This document shows positions 6,937-13,290 of a stretch of DNA of 13,320 nt, piece by piece (the first letter of the stretch is position 1; each line of letters opens with the position of its first letter). This DNA is from Opitutales bacterium UBA7389. GTDB lineage: Bacteria; Verrucomicrobiota; Verrucomicrobiia; Opitutales; Opitutaceae. Location of the stretch: the NCBI GenBank assembly GCA_002474325.1, contig DKNL01000032.1, positions 1,029-14,348 on the forward strand, given 5' to 3'. The translations under genes were made by a program, and so were the position numbers. Under the pieces are notes generated by a model. The model worked only from the letters and a program-made list of their open reading frames with translations. It had not been told where the DNA came from and did not search any database.

Positions 6937-8016
6937 ATGATTCGAGTTCTCTCACCAATTTTCGCCCTTTTATTCGCTTCGTCGGTGGCCAGTGCTGCAA
7001 ATATTACTTGGGATCCTGAAAATGGCTACCAATCAGACGAAGTTGAATTGTCGGGGCTATTGCCGCAGGAAATCCAAAGAGTGCTCAAATGGATGAATAA
7101 AGGGCGAACCGCTGAGGAACGCGGCATCTACCGAACGGCTCTCCGAAACTACAAACGCGTCCACAAGAGATTTCCCAAGAGCCAATACTCGCCAGAGGCC
7201 CTATTTCGAACCAGCCAAATTAGGTTGGCCCAGAACAACGTCGACAAGGCATTCGACGCTTTCGAGCTGATAGCTTTTGTTTACCCGAGCTACGGGAGCT
7301 TCAACGATACGATTGGCGAAATGTACAAGATCGCTGTTCGCCGCCAGGAAAGCTATCGGCAGCGCCTATTTCTAATCTTTCCAGGTTTTCTAAATCTAGA
7401 TCGGGCCACACGCTACTTCGAGCGAATCGTTTCAATCGCTCCCTACAGCGATTACGCACCTCTGTCCTTGATGAACACAGCCCAAATTTGGGCTAAAAAG
7501 AAGAACGATACTCTGGCGATTTACGCTCTCGATCGATTGATAACTAACTACCCTAGAAGTTTTCTTACACCTGATGCCTATATCCAACTAGCAAATACAC
7601 ATTCAAATCTTGTCCACGGACCCTATTACGATCAAAGCAATACAGAAGACGCGATTACTTTTTTCGAAGACTTTCTTATTCAATTCCCTGATAACAATCG
7701 GGTGAATGAGGCGGAAGACGGATTGTCGGATACGCAAAACCTAATGGCGCTTAGCAAAGTGAAGATCGGCGATTTCTATTTTCACAAGCGTTCCAATTTC
7801 CACGCGGCCAAAGTCCTCTACAATGAAGCTATCACGCTCGCACCCACATCAGGCAGTGCGGATATGGCTCGGAACAAGCTCGATATGATTGCCGCCAAAG
7901 AAGAAAAAATTGGGGTCCAGGACACTCCCGAAGCCGAGAGGGAAGCGCCCGATTCAGAAGAGATGCAAAAGAAGGCGGAAAGACGGGCGCGAAGAAAAGT
8001 GCTTGGATTATTCTAA
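6937..8016 (+). CDS. bamD: BamD-like TPR outer-membrane assembly protein, no lipobox
   Basis: This is a 359-residue exported helical-repeat protein resembling BamD/YfiO, the TPR subunit that works with BamA to fold outer-membrane proteins. Residues 1-20 form a signal peptide ending ASA before Ala21. TPR-like pairs are visible around 60-80 (GIYRTALRNYKRVHKRFP), 84-117 (YSPEALFRTSQIRLAQ..DKAFDAFELI), 155-185, 190-222 (DTLAIYALDRLITNYP) and 236-305 (EDAITFFEDFLIQFP, KIGDFYFHKR, NEAITLAP). The tail (321-359) is strongly charged. BamD is normally a lipoprotein, but this protein contains no cysteine anywhere, so it cannot be lipid-anchored. It precedes an LptE-like gene by 33 bp, which supports an envelope role. 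A different periplasmic TPR scaffold remains possible. Confidence 0.78.
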   Translation: MIRVLSPIFALLFASSVASAANITWDPENGYQSDEVELSGLLPQEIQRVLKWMNKGRTAEERGIYRTALRNYKRVHKRFPKSQYSPEALFRTSQIRLAQNNVDKAFDAFELIAFVYPSYGSFNDTIGEMYKIAVRRQESYRQRLFLIFPGFLNLDRATRYFERIVSIAPYSDYAPLSLMNTAQIWAKKKNDTLAIYALDRLITNYPRSFLTPDAYIQLANTHSNLVHGPYYDQSNTEDAITFFEDFLIQFPDNNRVNEAEDGLSDTQNLMALSKVKIGDFYFHKRSNFHAAKVLYNEAITLAPTSGSADMARNKLDMIAAKEEKIGVQDTPEAEREAPDSEEMQKKAERRARRKVLGLF

Positions 8017-8049
8017 TCCGAAAACAACGATTCTCCGTACTTCTTTCCG

Positions 8050-8568
8050 ATGGCTCGCTTCCTCAACTTAATCTTACTGTCTACCGCGCTTGGCCTACTC
8101 GGTAGCTGTGCTACCTACCAGCTAGGAGCCCCCGGCGGTTCCGATTCCTATAGGAAGATTTATGTTAAGCCCGTCCGCAATGATTCGACATTTCCAATGC
8201 TGAAAGCGACTCTCACAGCTTCGCTACGCAAATCTATCCAAGAATCGGGTTTTCTTTCCAATACTAACGAAAGCGAAGCGAACACGATCCTTGAAACACG
8301 AGTCGTATCCGTGAAAAGAGACATCGCCGCAGTTTCCTCAATTGATGTCGGAAGAGGACGTAAGTATGAGCTGGAATTCGAAACGCTTTGCACGCTATAC
8401 CAGATCGAGGACGGCCAGATGACACCTCTATTCACGAATCGGCGCGTTATTGCGAAGCAAGATATTTTTGCAGACAGCGGACAGGTTAACGCGGAACATC
8501 AAGCGGGTCCGGAAATCGCCAGAAAGATCGCCCGCAGAATCTCGGAATCGATTCTCGACACCTGGTAG
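8050..8568 (+). CDS. lptE: LptE-like outer-membrane lipoprotein
   Basis: This 172-residue lipoprotein is probably the LptE partner of LptD, which plugs the LPS translocon at the outer membrane. The N-terminus is a signal peptide with lipobox LLGSC, predicting lipidation at Cys20. The mature part begins ATYQLGAPGG, then KIYVKPVRNDSTFPMLKA, a pattern typical of LptE-family proteins (an early strand with I-x-V-x-P-x-x-N-x-T, then a helix carrying LTASLRKSIQESGF). A long beta stretch (ILETRVVSVKRDIA, YELEFETLCTLYQI) and a C-terminal helix (EIARKIARRISESILDTW) follow. LptE sequences diverge strongly, so the assignment rests on this pattern plus its place directly after the bamD-like gene. Confidence 0.66.
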   Translation: MARFLNLILLSTALGLLGSCATYQLGAPGGSDSYRKIYVKPVRNDSTFPMLKATLTASLRKSIQESGFLSNTNESEANTILETRVVSVKRDIAAVSSIDVGRGRKYELEFETLCTLYQIEDGQMTPLFTNRRVIAKQDIFADSGQVNAEHQAGPEIARKIARRISESILDTW

Positions 8569-8631
8569 CGAACCAGGTTGCGATCAAATAAATATCGCCA
8601 AAGGAACATAGCCCTTTCTTACTTTTGCCAC

Positions 8632-9288
8632 ATGGAGTCTCCCATACTTGCTCCGTCGATTCTCGCGGCTGACCACACGCGATTGGCAGATGACGTACAC
8701 GCCGTAGAATCTCTTGGCGTCCAATGGCTTCACATCGATATAATGGATGGCCATTTCGTACCCAATCTTTCATTCGGGCCGAAAACCGTGGCTGATTTGC
8801 GATCAAAATCGAAACTCTTTTTCGATGTCCATCTGATGATCAATAATCCTAGCGAATACATCGAGCCATTCGCCCACGCCGGCGCCGATTTGATTTCCAT
8901 ACACGTTGAACCTGAATACGATGTCGCTGAAACTCTCATCCGTATCCGAGAGCTGGGCGCTAAACCCGGAATTGTTATCAATCCGAATACTAAGGTCGAC
9001 GCTGCGATACCATTCCTCTCTCAAGTCTACTTAATCCTGGCAATGACGGTCGAGCCCGGATTTGGAGGACAGTCATTCACTGAGTCCGTTCTCGAAAAAG
9101 TCCGAGAGCTCGACGAAATCCGCCAGTCGCAATCCCTGAATTTCCGGATAGAAGTCGACGGGGGAATAAACACGGAAACCGCCGAGCTTTGCCGTAATTC
9201 TGGAGTCGATACATTTGTCGCTGGCACTGCCTTTTTCAAGGCACCCGATCGAGGGGCTTTTATGGACAGGATCCAATCAATGGACTGA
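8632..9288 (+). CDS. rpe: Ribulose-phosphate 3-epimerase
   Basis: Rpe interconverts ribulose-5-phosphate and xylulose-5-phosphate in the pentose-phosphate pathway. The 218-residue TIM barrel has APSILAAD (7-14), HIDIMDGHFVPNLSFGP (34-50), FDVHLMI (64-70), MTVEPGFGGQSF (138-149), EVDGGIN (174-180) and VAGTAFF (196-202). Predicted metal ligands are His34, Asp36, His67 and Asp176. I chose ATG 8632 because it places the conserved APSILAAD at residue 7; an upstream in-frame TTG at 8578 would add an 18-residue non-homologous leader. No close Shine-Dalgarno sequence is visible. The stop is separated by one base from the hpt ATG (TGAAATG), so the two are coupled. Confidence 0.96.
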   Translation: MESPILAPSILAADHTRLADDVHAVESLGVQWLHIDIMDGHFVPNLSFGPKTVADLRSKSKLFFDVHLMINNPSEYIEPFAHAGADLISIHVEPEYDVAETLIRIRELGAKPGIVINPNTKVDAAIPFLSQVYLILAMTVEPGFGGQSFTESVLEKVRELDEIRQSQSLNFRIEVDGGINTETAELCRNSGVDTFVAGTAFFKAPDRGAFMDRIQSMD

Positions 9289-9289
9289 A

Positions 9290-9856
9290 ATGAGCAAAGG
9301 GGACCCTAAAACCACCCAATTGCCTGACGGGATCGATTCCATCCTCTTCGACGGGACGGCGATTGAAAACCGAGTTCGAGATTTGGCCAAAAGCATCAGC
9401 GAGGATTGGGGCTCCGAAGGCCTCGCCATCGTTTGCGTGCTAACCGGCTCCCTCGTATTCACAGCTGATTTGGCTCGCAAATTCCCCCTGCAAGTCGAAA
9501 TCGACTGCCTACGAATGGAAAGCTACGGCAATCAATCGATAGCCATTTCCGATCCCAGATTTTCTGCTCCTCTGAAGAACAATATCGAAGGGAAGAGCGT
9601 TCTCCTAGTTGACGACATACTGGATACCGGTCGAACGCTCTCCTCGCTGATCTCCTATTTAAATCGCCAAAATCCTTCATCAATAAGAACATGCGTCTTG
9701 CTCGACAAACCCGCCAGGCGCGAAGTCGATATTGAAGCCGACTTCGTTGGCTTCACCATTCCAGACAAATTCGTGGTCGGCTACGGTCTTGACTATGCTG
9801 AGCGTTTCAGGGCCCTTCCCTATATTGCTACCGTTGACCTATCGAAAATTCAATAA
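9290..9856 (+). CDS. hpt: Hypoxanthine phosphoribosyltransferase
   Basis: This purine-salvage enzyme converts hypoxanthine (and often guanine) plus PRPP to IMP or GMP. The 188-residue type I PRTase has VCVLTGSLVFTADLAR (48-63), the acidic patch and flexible loop around RMESYG (75-80), the PRPP signature VLLVDDILDTGRT (104-116), Lys140 in LLDKPARR, and KFVVGYGLDY (160-169) with Asp168, which stacks or coordinates near the base. This order matches Hpt and not Apt or PyrE. The ATG at 9290 is one base beyond the rpe stop; a longer frame beginning at 9215 lies entirely inside rpe and is unlikely. Pairing with rpe is consistent with shared pentose-phosphate/PRPP supply, but that link is inferred. 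Confidence 0.94.
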   Translation: MSKGDPKTTQLPDGIDSILFDGTAIENRVRDLAKSISEDWGSEGLAIVCVLTGSLVFTADLARKFPLQVEIDCLRMESYGNQSIAISDPRFSAPLKNNIEGKSVLLVDDILDTGRTLSSLISYLNRQNPSSIRTCVLLDKPARREVDIEADFVGFTIPDKFVVGYGLDYAERFRALPYIATVDLSKIQ

Positions 9857-9889
9857 ACGAAACACGGCAAACTACTATAAAAGACGGAG

Positions 9890-10747
9890 ATGATTCTCGC
9901 TGATAAATGGCAAGACTACGAGATCCTCGAATGCGGGGACGGGATGAAGAAAGAAAGGTGGGGCGACATCATACTTGTCCGACCGGACCCTCAAATAATT
10001 TGGCCCCTCAAGTCCGGAGATTGGAGCGAGTACGACGCTTTTTACCACCGCAGCAACAAAGGAGGCGGGCGCTGGGAGTTTCGCCGGAAAATACCGGAAT
10101 CCTGGGTCATTCACTATCGCCAATCCCAATTCAAGATTCGTCCAACCGATTTCAAACATACCGGGCTCTTTCCAGAACAAGCAGTCAATTGGGACTGGTT
10201 TAGCTCGATCATCAATCGCGGCAAACGAACCCCCAATATACTCAACCTATTCGCTTATACCGGAGGAGCGACCATAGCCGCCGCCCAAACGGGGGCCAAA
10301 GTCTGCCATGTCGATGCAGCCAAAGGAATGGTGGCTTGGGCTCGGGAAAACGCAGCCTTAAGCGGACTGCAAACGGCTCCAATTCGCTACATTGTGGACG
10401 ACTGCTTAAAATTCGTTGAACGCGAACTTCGACGAGGGAGTCACTATGACGCGATCATTATGGATCCTCCATCCTACGGTCGTGGGAAGAAAGGCGAGAT
10501 CTGGCAATTCGAAAACGACCTATGGGGTTTGTTGCAAAAGTGTCGCAAGCTACTGAGCCCCCAACCGCTCTTCTTTCTAGTCAATGCCTACACAACCGGG
10601 ATATCCGCAACAGTCGTAGGAAATCTCCTGAGGGACACTCTTGAGGGGCTACCTGGCTCCGTTACGAGCGGAGAAATTGGGTTGCCCGTATCTAACAGCC
10701 GGAACACGCTTCCCTGCGGACTTTTCGCAAAATGGACACGCGCTTAA
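9890..10747 (+). CDS. Class I SAM-dependent methyltransferase, RlmI-like (COG1092), target unknown
   Basis: This 285-residue protein belongs to the RlmI/RlmK-like methyltransferase group (Pfam Methyltrans_SAM) in a short form lacking the N-terminal PUA domain of RlmI. A family-specific N-terminal domain (1-108) includes ERWGDIILVRPDPQ, KGGGRWEF and FKHTGLFPEQAVNWDW (88-103). The Rossmann domain then gives SAM motif I, LNLFAYTGGATIAAAQ (118-133), the acidic VDAAKGM (141-147), the motif around VDDCLKF (169-175) and the catalytic-type MDPPSYGRGKKGE (191-203). RNA methylation is the likely role by family, but neither the substrate nor the methylated atom can be read from the sequence. GGAG directly abuts the ATG (zero spacing), so it probably does not act as a Shine-Dalgarno sequence. 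It lies 33 bp after hpt. Confidence 0.86.
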   Translation: MILADKWQDYEILECGDGMKKERWGDIILVRPDPQIIWPLKSGDWSEYDAFYHRSNKGGGRWEFRRKIPESWVIHYRQSQFKIRPTDFKHTGLFPEQAVNWDWFSSIINRGKRTPNILNLFAYTGGATIAAAQTGAKVCHVDAAKGMVAWARENAALSGLQTAPIRYIVDDCLKFVERELRRGSHYDAIIMDPPSYGRGKKGEIWQFENDLWGLLQKCRKLLSPQPLFFLVNAYTTGISATVVGNLLRDTLEGLPGSVTSGEIGLPVSNSRNTLPCGLFAKWTRA

Positions 10748-10853
10748 CAAGAAATTCGGAAAAATGAAACCTTGCAGGTTCCGCTTATCCTTGATTTCGC
10801 TCTCAGTCAATAGACCCTCTACTCATGGTAGGTTCAACGTAAATTGCTAAACG

Positions 10854-11711
10854 ATGAAATCAAACGACTTCGTACGTAGCAACTTCTTCGACTTCTATGA
10901 CAATGTCGACTTTGCGACTTACCAAAAAGAGAAAAAGCGTCTCCAGGTCGAGCTTCTAAGGTTGCAGCACTGGGTAATTAATAACGACAAACGCGTAGCA
11001 ATAGTATTCGAAGGCCGGGACGCCGCGGGAAAAGGCGGATCCATAAAGCGGTTTACTGAATACTTAATGCCCAAGCACTTTAATGTAGTTGAGCTTGGGA
11101 TACCAACCCCTAACGAGTCCAAAAACTGGTTTCGCCGCTACGAACGGCACTTTCCCAAAGCGGGAGAAATTACGTTTTTCGATCGCTCTTGGTATAATCG
11201 AGCACTGATTGAGCCCACGATGGGGTATTGCAAAAAATCGCAATACCGCTACTTCATGAGCAAAATTCTCGATTGGGAGGAGGCGCATATCAAGGAAGGG
11301 CTAATCCTAGTGAAGCTCTACCTTTCCGTCTCGAAGCAAACGCAGCTGTTTCGCTTCAAGGAACGTCAGGTCGATCCACTCAAATACTGGAAGTACTCGG
11401 AAAACGACAAGCAAGCCAGACGGTATTGGGATGTGTTCACTAAATATAAAGAGCAAATGTTCAATAAGACATCATCCCAAAAAAGCCCGTGGGCTGTGAT
11501 CAATTCGAACAACAAACTCGAAACACGTTTGAAATCGATGCTCTACATCCTATCAAAAATTCCCTATACGAGCAAATTCGATTTCCGCCCCTTTCAGGAA
11601 GCGGATAAGAGGCAACGCTTATCGATCAGCATAGATGGCGTTACCTTCAAAAATCTGAACTACCGGCAATTCCTTCTTCTAGAAACGCTGAACGGTTTCT
11701 ACAAAAAATAG
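10854..11711 (+). CDS. ppk2: Polyphosphate kinase 2 family protein
   Basis: PPK2 enzymes transfer phosphate between polyphosphate and nucleoside mono- or diphosphates. The 285-residue P-loop protein has a Walker A, FEGRDAAGKGG (52-62), a Walker B, FFDRSWYNR (108-116), and a lid-module region, RFKERQVDPLKYWKYSEND (167-185). These are the diagnostic PPK2 blocks, and a single PPK2 domain is present. Compared with the usual Q-W-Y-F-Q-R-Y block after the Walker A region, this protein has KNWFRRYERHFP (90-101). The C-terminal ~45 residues (FDFRPFQEADKRQR to the end) are not a block I recognise. Whether it favours ADP, GDP or AMP cannot be decided here. It is separated from the methyltransferase by 106 bp, so it may be transcribed independently. 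No ppk1 or ppx is in the window. Confidence 0.86.
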   Translation: MKSNDFVRSNFFDFYDNVDFATYQKEKKRLQVELLRLQHWVINNDKRVAIVFEGRDAAGKGGSIKRFTEYLMPKHFNVVELGIPTPNESKNWFRRYERHFPKAGEITFFDRSWYNRALIEPTMGYCKKSQYRYFMSKILDWEEAHIKEGLILVKLYLSVSKQTQLFRFKERQVDPLKYWKYSENDKQARRYWDVFTKYKEQMFNKTSSQKSPWAVINSNNKLETRLKSMLYILSKIPYTSKFDFRPFQEADKRQRLSISIDGVTFKNLNYRQFLLLETLNGFYKK

Positions 11712-11712
11712 A

Positions 11713-11829
11713 GCCTTCTATCAGCCTTACATCAAAGCCCAAACAACCGGCCCGAAATTCGGCGAGGCGGGAATCGGCAAAACGATCGACGTCAACGGGA
11801 TCGAAACTAACATTCCCACAATCTTATGA
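11713..11829 (+). pseudogene. 3' remnant of a lost gene (38 codons, no start codon)
   Basis: Immediately after the ppk2 stop a different frame reads AFYQPYIKAQTTGPKFGEAG, then IGKTIDVNGIETNIPTIL, and ends at TGA 11827-11829. The codons are strongly GC3-biased (ACC GGC CCG AAA TTC GGC GAG GCG and so on), as expected for real coding DNA. No ATG, GTG or TTG lies in frame before a TGA inside the ppk2 end, so translation has no start here. The stop overlaps the next ATG as ATGA, the classic arrangement of adjacent operon genes. I read this as the C-terminus of an upstream operon partner whose 5' part was deleted when this segment came to lie next to ppk2. I do not recognise the family. Confidence 0.6.
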
Positions 11830-12497
11830 GACTAAATTCACTCATTCTATCAACTTGCACGCTCCTCCTTATCTCAACGACCTTCGCCCAAAACCGACGA
11901 GGGTCGAATACACCTGAAGGCATCGTCAAGCCGCGATTGTCCGACACGGTACCCGTGAATGTCTACGCAGACAATTGGTTCAAACTCTACATCAACGGCA
12001 AGCTGGTGGCTGTGGATTCCATCGATTTCATGCCGCACAACGTAATCTCGGTAGATATTCTGCCCGAATACCCGATGACCATCGCCGCAATGGCCAAAGA
12101 TGGCGGCAATGCGGAAACCGGACTCGAATATAACAACAGCAATATCGGGGACGGCGGATTTATCCTGAAAATCGGATCCGATATCGTCACCGACGCCTCG
12201 TGGAAGGCCAAAAATTTCTTCTATGGCCCTATCGACGGCGACAAAGACAATCCCCGCGTGCAACACCTCAACATTCCAGACAATTGGTACGCCATCGACT
12301 TCGACGACTCCGGTTGGGAGCAAGCAACCGAATATGCTGAGAGCGTCGTTCGACCCCGCGGAACCTTTAGCGAAACCGATTTCGACGGAGCGAAATTCAT
12401 CTGGGCCGGGGACCTGGACTTGGACAACACCATCATCTTTCGCAAGCGCGTCGAACGCCCTGGATGGACTCCCCGTTGGAACGTTGGCGAGCGATAA
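11826..12497 (+). CDS. Secreted protein of unknown function, beta-sandwich-like
   Basis: This 223-residue protein has a signal peptide at residues 1-21 (LILSTCTLLLISTTFA, then Q), so it should be exported to the periplasm or secreted. The mature chain is rich in beta-prone and acidic segments: VNVYADNWFKLYINGKLVAV (44-63), IGDGGFILKIG (107-117), WYAIDFDDSGWEQA (154-167), FIWAGDLDLDNTIIFRKRV (191-209). The spaced elements A-D-N-W-F-x-L-Y-x-N-G and D-F-D-D-S-x-W are typical of jelly-roll, galactose-binding-like modules, and similar stretches occur in secreted marine bacterial proteins. No catalytic motif is visible, so ligand binding is only a guess. Its start overlaps the stop of the truncated upstream frame. 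By eye its codons are more GC3-rich than those of ppk2, consistent with a separate origin. Confidence 0.72.
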   Translation: MRLNSLILSTCTLLLISTTFAQNRRGSNTPEGIVKPRLSDTVPVNVYADNWFKLYINGKLVAVDSIDFMPHNVISVDILPEYPMTIAAMAKDGGNAETGLEYNNSNIGDGGFILKIGSDIVTDASWKAKNFFYGPIDGDKDNPRVQHLNIPDNWYAIDFDDSGWEQATEYAESVVRPRGTFSETDFDGAKFIWAGDLDLDNTIIFRKRVERPGWTPRWNVGER

Positions 12498-12678
12498 ACG
12501 CCTTTCTTCAAATTCCATGAATCCAGTTCGCAATACTGGTGCCAACTAATGCCCGATAATTTTTTAAAAGAATTTTGGGTAGCGGTTTAATCATTTCCAG
12601 TACGCCCGCGTTAATCCACAAGAAGGTACGTAGTAAATTTGATCAGCCAGTGCGGGCGCCTTGCAATTATTATGAATT

Positions 12679-12704
12679 AACTGTCCCCAGAAGAATTGTC
12701 GCCC
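12679..12704 (+). repeat. Direct repeat copy 1 flanking the EF-hand gene
   Basis: AACTGTCCCCAGAAGAATTG (12679-12698) matches 18 of 20 bases of 13265-13284 in the same orientation. Similarity continues weakly for six more bases (tcgccc against ctaccc). All five differences over 26 bp are transitions. Confidence 0.6.
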
Positions 12705-12715
12705 GATGGGGCAAT
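12695..12715 (+). promoter_or_regulatory. Imperfect hairpin in the leader of the EF-hand lipoprotein gene
   Basis: ATTG (12695-12698) pairs with CAAT (12712-12715), and the inner bases continue the stem through a T-G wobble, a C-G pair, a single bulged G and two more C-G pairs, closing on a small loop around CGAT. It ends 18 nt before the ATG. The second copy of the repeat does not preserve this stem. Any function (attenuation, RNA stability) is speculative. Confidence 0.25.
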
Positions 12716-12733
12716 CTCTGTTTTGGTTAGGCC

Positions 12734-13027
12734 ATGAAAGCATTTCCTGCACTACTCGTCCTCTGTTACCTCTTTTTTGCAGGCTGTGAGACCATACAGA
12801 AAGTAGCTAAGACTCAATCAGCCCAAATTCCCGAAGCGGATGAAGAGAGGGAGCAGCGTATCCAGTTGTGGCTCAGCGAGCAGGATAAGAATCAGGATGG
12901 CAAAATTTCCTCGAACGAGGCGATCCTCAAGTTAAAGGCCAATTTTAGCAGAAACGATCATAACGGAGATGGCTTTATCGATCGAGCGGAGTTGGGCCGA
13001 TTGGCCGATCGATTAGCTAGCAATTGA
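12734..13027 (+). CDS. Small EF-hand lipoprotein
   Basis: This is a 97-residue protein with a signal peptide and the lipobox-like FFAGC, predicting lipidation at Cys18; Phe at -3 is atypical but tolerated. A linker (20-45) leads to a pair of canonical EF-hand loops: DKNQDGKISSNE (51-62) and DHNGDGFIDRAE (75-86). Each has Asp at 1, Asn at 3, Asp at 5, Gly at 6, Ile at 8 and Glu at 12, so both should bind Ca2+. Such small calcium-binding lipoproteins are common in marine and Gram-negative bacteria, but their roles are mostly unknown. The gene is flanked by two direct repeats and stands apart from neighbours, with a short AGG about 5 nt before the ATG. Confidence 0.83.
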   Translation: MKAFPALLVLCYLFFAGCETIQKVAKTQSAQIPEADEEREQRIQLWLSEQDKNQDGKISSNEAILKLKANFSRNDHNGDGFIDRAELGRLADRLASN

Positions 13028-13095
13028 AAGCGGATTGTTCTGAATTATTTAGGGGAAGGTAGCTGAATTTAAGCAACTCACCTAGCACCTCTATG

Positions 13096-13197
13096 GGCCA
13101 TTTTAATTTTTGACCAAAAACAGGCCATTTTAGCCGAAAAACAGTCAAAATGCGTCAATTTTGGCTCATTTTATGTAATTTTTGGCCCATTTTAGGT
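13096..13197 (+). repeat. Cluster of four GGCC/GGCYCATTTTA motifs, last two as a ~20-bp tandem
   Basis: GGCCATTTTA occurs at 13096-13105 and 13123-13132, GGCTCATTTTA at 13163-13173 and GGCCCATTTTA at 13184-13194, all in the same orientation. The last two belong to a tandem unit of 20-21 bp, at 13157-13176 and 13177-13197, with only a few differences. CAAAAT and ATTTTG around gcgtca (about 13146-13162) add an inverted pair. The spacing of the first copies is irregular (27, 40, 21 bp), so this is neither a CRISPR array nor a clean satellite. Confidence 0.55.
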
Positions 13198-13264
13198 ATT
13201 TTCTAAATTAGGTTGTAATCGATAAAAGTGCTTTTTCCCCAACGCAAGACGGGTTGAGAGTATC

Positions 13265-13290
13265 AACTGCCCCCAGAAAAATTGCTACCC
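13265..13290 (+). repeat. Direct repeat copy 2 flanking the EF-hand gene
   Basis: AACTGCCCCCAGAAAAATTG (13265-13284) repeats 12679-12698 with two transitions. It lies 238 bp beyond the EF-hand gene end, 586 bp from copy 1. Confidence 0.6.

Larger units (their letters stand above)
12498..12733. other. AT-rich intergenic region with an inverted repeat
   Basis: No gene is supportable. CCAGT (12523-12527) and ACTGG (12535-12539) form a small stem-loop, and a T-run follows about 20 bp later, too far for a standard terminator. CGCCCGC (12603-12609) and GCGGGCG (12652-12658) are perfect inverted 7-mers 42 bp apart. TATTAT at 12668-12673 could be a -10 box for the downstream lipoprotein gene, but no matching -35 box is seen. 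A repeat copy and hairpin occupy 12679-12715. Confidence 0.4.

Noticed and set aside
9215..9289. Upstream extension of hpt
   Set aside because: It would add 25 residues encoded inside rpe. The ATG at 9290 directly follows the rpe stop and fits the family N-terminus.
11874..12545. 223-codon minus-strand frame opposite the secreted protein gene
   Set aside because: It is probably an antisense shadow created by GC3-rich codons. The plus-strand frame has a signal peptide and ordered motifs and the antisense one has neither.
12603..12658. Inverted GC-rich 7-mers as IS terminal repeats or terminator
   Set aside because: The 42-bp loop, the absence of a T-tract and the absence of any transposase between them leave no support for either reading.
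13096..13197. CRISPR-like array
   Set aside because: Repeat units are only 10-21 bp, spacing is irregular, no unique ~30-bp spacers exist and no cas gene is near.
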